NCBI GenBank assembly: GCA_009760855.2
Contig: WPIO01000061.1
Location: forward strand, 124,001 to 188,000
DNA: 64,000 nt
Direction: 5' to 3'
Source: Cristatella mucedo
Lineage: Eukaryota > Bryozoa > Phylactolaemata > Cristatellidae
The notes beneath the pieces are model-generated. The model did no database searches and was not told where the DNA came from. It saw only the letters and a list, made by a program, of their open reading frames with translations. The number at the start of each line of letters is the position of its first letter. Position 1 is the stretch's first letter. A program made the position numbers and the translations under genes. Positions 57,085 to 64,000 of the stretch are shown piece after piece.

Positions 57085-60000
57085 GTAATGTAATATGTCT
57101 CCGTCTGTAACTCCAAAAAGTCATAAAGACAATGTGTGTGTTACGCAGGAGAGTTTTGTACAGCGCATTCACAGCCTAAGCGGCTTTCGGTACGCATTCG
57201 GTAGCCAACAGACTTCGTCTCATGCGACAAAGAGAAAGTGAGAGGCATAGCAGAGCCAGGAGAGCAATTGAGGTAGTGAGTAGCATGGAAGTAGCAGCTC
57301 AGGATCACTGAAAAGAATAAGCCATAGTCGGCAGCTGGAGAGTAGCAATCGTTGCGTAAGAATTGTGGAAACGAGTTCCTCAGTCTGGCACCTGCAGAGC
57401 TAAAGCTTCTGTTGCCAACGGTCTTTAAGCGGAGGAATGCAACAGCTAATTTGTTGTCCACGCAGGACCTGAGGGCACGAAGAGGCTGAAACTGGTGCAA
57501 CAGTATAGCTAGGTACGAAGGACCCAAGCCGTGGCGGGCCTCGTGGGTAAGCGTAAGAACTTGGCTCTGTATCCGTTGCTCAACTGCCATCCATACTAGC
57601 TCTTTTAGCAACGAAGGTGCTTGCTCAAACTTCTGGGACTTGATGACTAGCCTTGCTGCCATATTCAAAGTCAGCTGCAGTAGCCTAGTTGCTTTCTATG
57701 GTAGCCCAGCCAAAAGGGAATTACAATAATCCGAATTACAATAATCCGAATAATAAGCCGAGACATAACTAAGGAGCTAGCTAAATTTTTGAAAGCCACT
57801 GTGAAAGACGGCTCCTAATCTTGAATAGGGATTGCACGTGATGGCTAGCTGGCTAGCTGTCAAGGCAGTTGTCTGAATAAAGCTTTTAAAATTGCAGCAG
57901 TTGTCGAAAACGACACCTAAATTTCAAGCACGTGGTGATGGTCGCACAACAGCATCACCTATTAGGAAAGCAAAGCCTTTTAATCCGGCAACACGCTTAG
58001 GGTGTCCTGTGAGCAGCAGTTCGGTTTTATCGTCATTTAGTTTCAAAAAGTTTTCCGACATCCAGGATCGAATATCGGCAAGGCAATTTATCAGTTGCTG
58101 CAGCAGATTCCGACAGTTTGAATGACAAATACAGCTGAGTATCGTCAGCATAAAAGTGATATCCTATTCCATGGGCCTTAATCACTTTTCCTAGAGGTTG
58201 AGTATAAATGCAGAACAGCAATGGACCGAGTACAGACCCTTGAGGGACTCCACAGGTGACCTTTCTCGTGTGTGAGACCTGACCCCCACACGACACGAAT
58301 TGAACACGATCAGATAAGTACGATTTAAACACGCCAGTGCTTCTTCTGCCAGACCGATCGTTGTTCTCAATCGTTCAAACAGAACTTCGTGATCAATGGT
58401 GTCGAAGGCGGCTGATCTAGCAGAGCTAGGGCAGTGACATTCCCGTCATCGTTGCCACGTAGAATGTCATTGTTAACAAGGATGAAAGCAGTTTAAGTGG
58501 ATGACAGCCTCTTGAACTCTGATTGAAATGTTTCTGACATTTCATTCTTTTCAAAATGCTTAACCAGCTGCTTAGCAATAATTTTGTTAAGAATCTTTGA
58601 CAAGAAAGGAAAAAGGGAAACTGGGCGATCTAATCTAGGCTTTTTAAGTATAGGTCTAACGATTGCCGATTTGAAGGACTTGTGGACGACCCCTTTTCCC
58701 AAAGAAGGATGAAAAATCTTGGTTAAGGCAGGGCTACGTTTGTCTGCCAGTGATTACCACACAGATGATGGTATAGGGTCTTCAAGAGACGAGCTCTTTT
58801 TGCTAGATTTTATTAAGGTAGCAACATCGCATGCAGAAACCACGGGAAACTTTCAAGGAAGGTCACAGTTTGTGATGCCGCAATTGCTTTAGTCAGAGGG
58901 GGTTTTATGGAGGCACGAATGTGCACAAAATTGTTTCTGTAAAGAAGTCTGAAAACGTTTCGGCTGAGCTCTTAATTTCTGGGGAGCCAGACCTCTCAGC
59001 ATTGGCCAGTAAATGGTTTACTGTCTTATAAATCTGTTTAGGGTCCTACTGGCAGTAATTCAGCTTTCGAGTGAAAAAGAAACCCTGGCTTTTTTGAGCT
59101 TTCAGGTTTAAACTTGAAGGAAGTCTTTGAAATTGACTAGATCTGCATCAGACCCCGATTTCTTGAAACGACGTTCCAGCCTGCGCTTAACCCGGCGCAT
59201 CTTTAGGTGGCTTTTGTAAATTGTAAGGAATCTCCACGACTTTTTATATGGATAGAACGAAAGGGAGCATGCTTGTCAAGAGCACTCCTGAGTGTCATGT
59301 TCATCGCATCAGTGAGGGTACCGAGGCTGCCAGTCGAGTCAGAATGCAGATCAAGAAGACTGCATCACAAACAGATTTCAAAAACTTGTCTGTGTCAATG
59401 CTTTGTAAGTTACGTCGTTTGACAAGTTCGACATTACCCCGTACGTACAACGAAGCAGGAACACTAAACGAGACCGAACAATGATCTGAGAGGGTCAGTG
59501 GTCACACGACAAGGTCAGTGGGGAGGACGCCTTTGGTGATCACGAGATCTAGAATGTGGCCACCGATGTGGGCTGTATGATTCACGTGTTGGACCAAACC
59601 AAAATTCTCCGGACAGTCAAGAAATGAGCGGACCTGGCTGATGCTAGGGTTGTCAACATGAATATTGAAGCCTCCTACAATCAGTAACGGCCTTTCACAC
59701 GCAAATATTTTAGCGAGAAACTCTGAAAACTCCTCTATAAACAAGTTTAGACAGCCAGAAGGAGGCCGGTATACCGAAACAGTGAGAGGCAATGTCTTTG
59801 ATAAAAACCTGATTGCAACCGATTCAAACGGTGGCCCATGTGAAAAACTGCACATCTTAAAGCCAAACGATTTGCGAACAACAATTCCAACCACGCCACC
59901 AACCTTGTCGGAACGCATGGACGGATAGTATGAGAACCCGAGTGGAGTGGTCTCAGAAATACAGCTACTGGAACAAGGCGTCATCCAAGTTTCGGTAAGC

Positions 60001-60490
60001 AGAAATGCATCTAGCTTTCCCTGGATCACCTGATCGGGGATAAGTAACCCCTCGGTTCTAAGCGGACATTTAGTAGGCGGAATTTAAGAGGCTGTCCAAC
60101 AACTGGGCGACGGCGACGAAGTGGTTTGTATTCACGTCGGCGTGTATCCGGCCCAGCGGACGAGGGCCCTTTGAATTTTAATTGGACCTTAGTAACGGCC
60201 GCCGGTCGAGGTTTCACACTGTGGTGGGCCACGGAAGGTGAGCTACTACCGCAACGAGTACTATTCAGCGCTTTAAACTTACGGGTCGTAGGTTTGATAG
60301 CCGAGCTGTTGATAGAACGAATGCAGGATGCAGGAAGGTTCTCACTGACCCGCTGAAGAAGGCCCGCCGGTAGGTATCGACTTATGGCGACATCGCACCT
60401 TATGCTAAGCAGGTCCTTTTTTGTGTAGCATATCCGAGGACAGCTCATAAATAGTCACAGCGAAGATAGCAGCGGAATACCCCAAGGTAA
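57085..60490 (-). mobile_element. LINE family 2, long degraded copy
   Basis: On the minus strand: start near 60490, endonuclease (LLTETWMTPCSSS, VYRPPSGCLNLFIEEF, LLIVGGFNIHVD with G for the usual D), RT ([40 protein letters not shown]), C-terminus (LWNS replaced by LRNS) and 3' end with ATGTAATGTAAT on the plus strand. Many frameshifts. It has about the same extent as the 33955-37370 copy. Confidence 0.9.
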
Positions 60491-60970
60491 GCTGCCGGTA
60501 CTTTCGTTGTAACAGCCTTTTGTCTCTGCAACCATTACTGCGGCTAAAGCGGCTTTCATTTATGCTAATTGATAGCGCTACGGTCCGCCAAGCCGGCAAA
60601 AATCCGAGTAGTCTTGACGGCTTATTAAAATGCGTAATCACCACTTTGAGATAATAATTTGAGATAGTGTAAGCGAATTTCATGAAGTCATCCCTGCCCA
60701 CTGTGTCAAGTATCTCAATATTTTTAATGTCGCGATTCTATTTTCATTGCTAGTGATAGATATATAAGATTCTCTGCGAAAGTGCTCATGTACGGCCACT
60801 GTCTCCAAGTTGGTTTGATATTACAACATTAAGTAGGCTCGCAGTGGCTCTTTGTAATACTTGGCTCCTGTGGTAGCGAATACGTAACAGAATCCCAGTT
60901 ACATTCTTTTAAACCATGTTAACTGGTGTTCTTCCCAATTGATTTCTACTACTTTCATTTGATTTTTTAG

Positions 60971-61045
60971 AGGTTTCAGTTGAACAGTGTTAGTGCCTGC
61001 TTCCAGAGAGGTAACCTCAGCGTCGGGAGCATGACTATGCATGAT
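60971..61045 (+). pseudogene. Broken copy of exon D of the M6PR-like gene
   Basis: Preceded by ATTTTTTAG and followed by GTAAGT. It reads RFQLNSVSACFQRGNLSVGS. Compared with 45093-45181 it lacks 15 bases after CAGAGA and has one extra base after GGGAGCAT, so it exits in the wrong phase and the TM start is lost. No companion exons A, B or C occur to its left in the window. Exons E and F, if present, would be expected just beyond 64000. Confidence 0.85.
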
Positions 61046-61669
61046 GTAAGTGCAGAGGCTTTTGTTCTTTTGTCGAGTTTGCTGATGACACATCCTATAC
61101 AGCTCTGGATAAGAGCCGCAATAACCAGCCTCGATGGCAAATGTCCCGAGCTCCTATCCAAACTAATGGCTAGCGAGTGAAACGTTGGTATTCTGCATCA
61201 GCGAGGTCATAAATGAGAAGCTGCTATTCTCGGGTCCTGAATAATATTAAAAAGGAACCGTTTATGTGATAATTTTTAGTTAGGCGGCATATAAGCTGAA
61301 TTCTTGTTATAGTCAGTCAGTTGAGCTCGAAGATTTGAGCCAAGCAGTTGACTTGTGATGAGGACATCGAACGAGAGTACGCTAAAATTAGTACTGGACA
61401 CCTGTAGCCATCCGTAGATGCCAGATTGACTAGTCTAAGTTATAGATACGGATATTGCTTGCTATATGATGGTACGTACATTATTATGGTATCTTCGTCT
61501 CTGCTCCTGTCGGCATATCAGGATGCATTGGTGTTGCACCTCCAATGTTTAGTCTCACTTTAAGACTCAGACTTCATTGGTATTCGTCGCGCCTTTTAAA
61601 GGACTAGCACACTGCGAGCGCTGTGCTTTTATCTTCAGTATAATTGTGCAGAATATAATTAGAATATGT

Positions 61670-61880
61670 ATAATTCATTTGTATAGCGCCCAACGAGAGC
61701 TTAATCTCTAAACTCTCCTGCGTAACACTCACATGGTCTTTATGACTTTGTGGAGTTACTGACAGAGATACATTGCATCCAGGCGCTTCGCCTATGCTGC
61801 AAAGCTCAAGCCCACGACCTCGGTTCTTTTAAGGTGAGCACCTTAACCACTGAGCCAAACCAGAACGGCAAGGCCACTAC
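61670..61880 (-). mobile_element. SINE1 copy interrupted by a LINE end
   Basis: It is the duplicate of 45817-45950, with box A-like GGTTAAGGTGCTC and box B-like GGGCTTGAGC on the minus strand. It is split by 61710-61776. Confidence 0.8.
61710..61776 (+). mobile_element. 67-bp LINE family 2 end nested in SINE1
   Basis: AACTCTCCTGCGTAACACTC through GTTACTGACAGAGATACATT is the extreme 3' end of LINE family 2. The undisturbed SINE at 45817-45950 lacks it. Confidence 0.85.
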
Positions 61881-62050
61881 AGCTTTGTTTGTGACAGTTG
61901 CTGTTGGAAGACATCGACTGCTGCTGAGCATTGCTTGCAGTGGGCAATACGGATTGCCCACTGCAGGACTCGATCCCCCAACCGAGGTCGTAAACAGCGA
62001 GCAGCTTATTCTTCGGCTAAGACCTAGGGATTCACCTAAAAGCTGAGGTG
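61880..62050 (-). mobile_element. SINE2 copy
   Basis: On the minus strand it has box B-like GGGATCGAGTCC and a head with AAGCTGCTCGC; it is the duplicate of 45950-46128. Confidence 0.65.
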
Positions 62051-62439
62051 GCTGATTGCTCTTCCAAACCTCGCGATTCAGATAACTGCCCACTGAACTT
62101 CTGAAAATTTTAGCACCCTTCTTCAACAACGTTTAGCCAAGTTTGAAACAGTAACTCATCTAAATTATGCAAATTTAGCGTGGAGGTTCATCCCACATAG
62201 GTAAAGAGGAATCACTGGCAGCCGAGCTGCATCTAGTGGCATAAAGATATTTTTCTGTGAGAGCACGATTACTCTGAAGGAATAATAATGCAAAGTTTAT
62301 AAATAAAATGCAAATTTTATAAATATCAAACTTAAATTTCATGGCTAACTCAGTGTCTGCTGAGAGTAATGCAGAGACTGCCACGACGCCAGAACTAAAA
62401 TTTTTAAGTGATATCAGCAGGATCGAACTTATAACTCAA

Positions 62440-62695
62440 CAGCACCCCATTTACCGTCCTACAGAATGTTAGACAGACACGGATGTATAGGAAAGAAGGT
62501 GAAGCAACTCACGCAGGTATGCCGAGATAAGTTCGGGTCATGTCGAAGGCGAGGTCACTCCAGGCACTGACCATCGGCATGATCTGTTTGACAGCAATGG
62601 CAAAGCCGAATGCTGACGTATATTATCCTTCTGCTTTGGTCGTGAGCGGCGCGCAGCAGTGTTGGTCGAGTCAAGGCGACTGCAGATTGCTTCAT
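62440..62695 (+). repeat. Duplicated block, copy 2, distal part
   Basis: It corresponds to 49005-49250 (GTTAGACAGACACGG, GTATGCCGAGATAAG, GAAGGCGAGGTCACTC). From here to 63740 no gene or element was recognised; the frames at 62744-63061 and 63164-63433 have no support. Confidence 0.7.
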
Positions 62696-63744
62696 CGAAC
62701 ATGACTGCTCGGTACGACCGTGCGGTTGTGCTGACATGATTCGATGCAACCTAGACTCCTTTTTGGCCAGATGACCACGGTCCCGACGTCTCACGCAAGT
62801 ATCTCACAATCAGTGTTTTCCAAACATTCCTACAGGTCGGCAGAGGCTACGTCGACGATAGCTCTACTGCCATTGCATGCACAGGAAACAAGTGGCAGCA
62901 GGCGCCGTCAGTATTCCGACTTACATTTCAAAATAAGCCATTTTTCAAGTGTTTTAAAAGCTTTTCTAGAAGTAATCTTTTGTTTTGGGTGCATTCGACC
63001 GAAAATGAGTGTTAGTGTTAATCTCGTCTCTTTGTATCTAAATAAAAATTCTGAGTGGTGATAATTATCTTGTTTCTTTTAATCCAAAGACAAATTTTAG
63101 GTTTTTAGGAATGATTCGAACGATGAGCACGTAAAAGATTTTAGGAGAAACTCCTTTTATCGAATGTGGCATTCACATCCAAAGGCATGGTGGGGCTACT
63201 GTTTCTCACCAGTAAGTACTGCTGACGGTAGAGTATTGGGTCTGCATGGGACAAATGGTGTCTGCGCGTGTTCTCGGAAAGCAAGTCAGTCAGCAGGGGC
63301 TCGTGTTGCGCGTGTTCTCGGAAGCAGCAATATCGACAAGTCAGTCACGCCAAACCCTATGGTCTCAACTGCTGATCACGCGACCACGGTTGTTTCCGGC
63401 TTTACGTTAGAGATCGTTTCACGGTATACTTAAAGCCTGGGCTTTTGACGTGCAGATATTAGCTGTCAGACATCGTGCCACGCGGTGAGGAGGATGTAAG
63501 AAACATACTTGAGTCGCGGAAATCCCTGCGGAAGCGAGTGGCTAGGAAGTAGCACAACAGGACGGCCGGCAAGCATTTGCAGGATTGGCAGCATGTGAGA
63601 CGATTTCGTTTCGAAACGATTGTGGCTTTTAGTTTGACAGTCCAGGACCCGCAAATAAAAAGCATTTTACCATGATTTAGGAATGAAATAAATGAATAAA
63701 TTAAGTAAGTGTCCGGATATGACCTTAAACAGGTGCACACATTC

Positions 63745-64000
63745 AGCTGGGTATCAAGTAATGTAATGTGTCTCCGTCTGTGACTCCGTAAAACCACAAT
63801 GACCATGTGGCTGGTACGCAAGAGAGTTTTCTGTGGCACATTCAAAGCCAGTGCGGTTGCGTATGTGCACAAGGCAGCCAACAGGCTTCAGCACGAACAG
63901 CAAAGAGAAGGTGAGAAGTATAGTTGAGACATGAGAGCAGTTGAGGTAGTGAACAGCACGACGGAAGCTGCTCAGGACGGCTAGAAAGGATGTGCCACAG
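63745..64000 (-). mobile_element. LINE family 2, 3' end running off the window
   Basis: AAGTAATGTAATGTGTCTCC and GTCTGTGACTCCG open the 3' end on the plus strand; the sequence then matches the family 2 terminal region with mismatches up to the window edge. Confidence 0.8.

Larger units (their letters stand above)
60805..62290 (+). repeat. Duplicated block, copy 2
   Basis: It is a diverged duplicate of 44925-46350: TTGGTTTGATATTACAACAT, a broken exon D, the following intron and the SINE1-SINE2 pair. The three LINE insertions found in copy 1 after 46355 are absent here. Confidence 0.85.

Overview
This is a window of animal nuclear DNA. It has split coding exons with GT-AG introns, a CpG-rich first exon, long dinucleotide microsatellites, tRNA-headed SINEs and a dense load of non-LTR retrotransposons. 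There are no bacterial-style operons. Species cannot be fixed from the sequence; the protein architecture says metazoan, and I would guess an invertebrate with an expanded CR1/L2-type LINE load.

The real genes are hidden: their exons are only 66-197 bp. Pairing short conserved exons with splice sites and intron phases gives two tandem plus-strand genes for mannose-6-phosphate-receptor-like (MRH domain) type I membrane proteins. Gene 2 (17014-51238) assembles into seven coding exons that join in frame to give a complete 262-residue protein: a signal peptide with a 12-alanine run, a luminal MRH fold, one transmembrane helix that closely resembles the cation-dependent M6P receptor (M6PR), and a short cytosolic tail with the FW motif. 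Gene 1 (8011-13359) is a compact paralogue with the same exon boundaries and phases. Its first exon must lie left of the window, and its TM-entry exon was not found. A third, broken copy of one exon (60971-61045) sits in a duplicated block on the right.

Layout: 1-7.9 kb, LINE and SINE debris plus one unclassified minus-strand open region; 8.0-13.6 kb, gene 1; 13.7-16.2 kb, SINEs, a C-rich repeat, a pogo/Tigger-like element and AT-rich DNA; 16.4-17.7 kb, the CpG-rich promoter and first exon of gene 2; 17.7-51.2 kb, gene 2, whose introns are swollen by LINEs, SINEs, a SPIN-like hAT MITE and a Helitron remnant; 51.3-60.5 kb, intergenic DNA with more LINEs; 60.8-62.7 kb, a duplicate of the intron/exon block around the fourth internal exon of gene 2; 63.7-64 kb, another LINE end.

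Two LINE lineages dominate. LINE-1f ('family 1') ends in a hairpin tail followed by (TTA)n. LINE-2f ('family 2') ends in short ACATT-type repeats and includes one nearly intact copy (33955-37370). A tRNA-headed SINE carries a tail resembling the LINE-1f hairpin, which suggests it borrows that LINE's machinery. All family names here are working labels.
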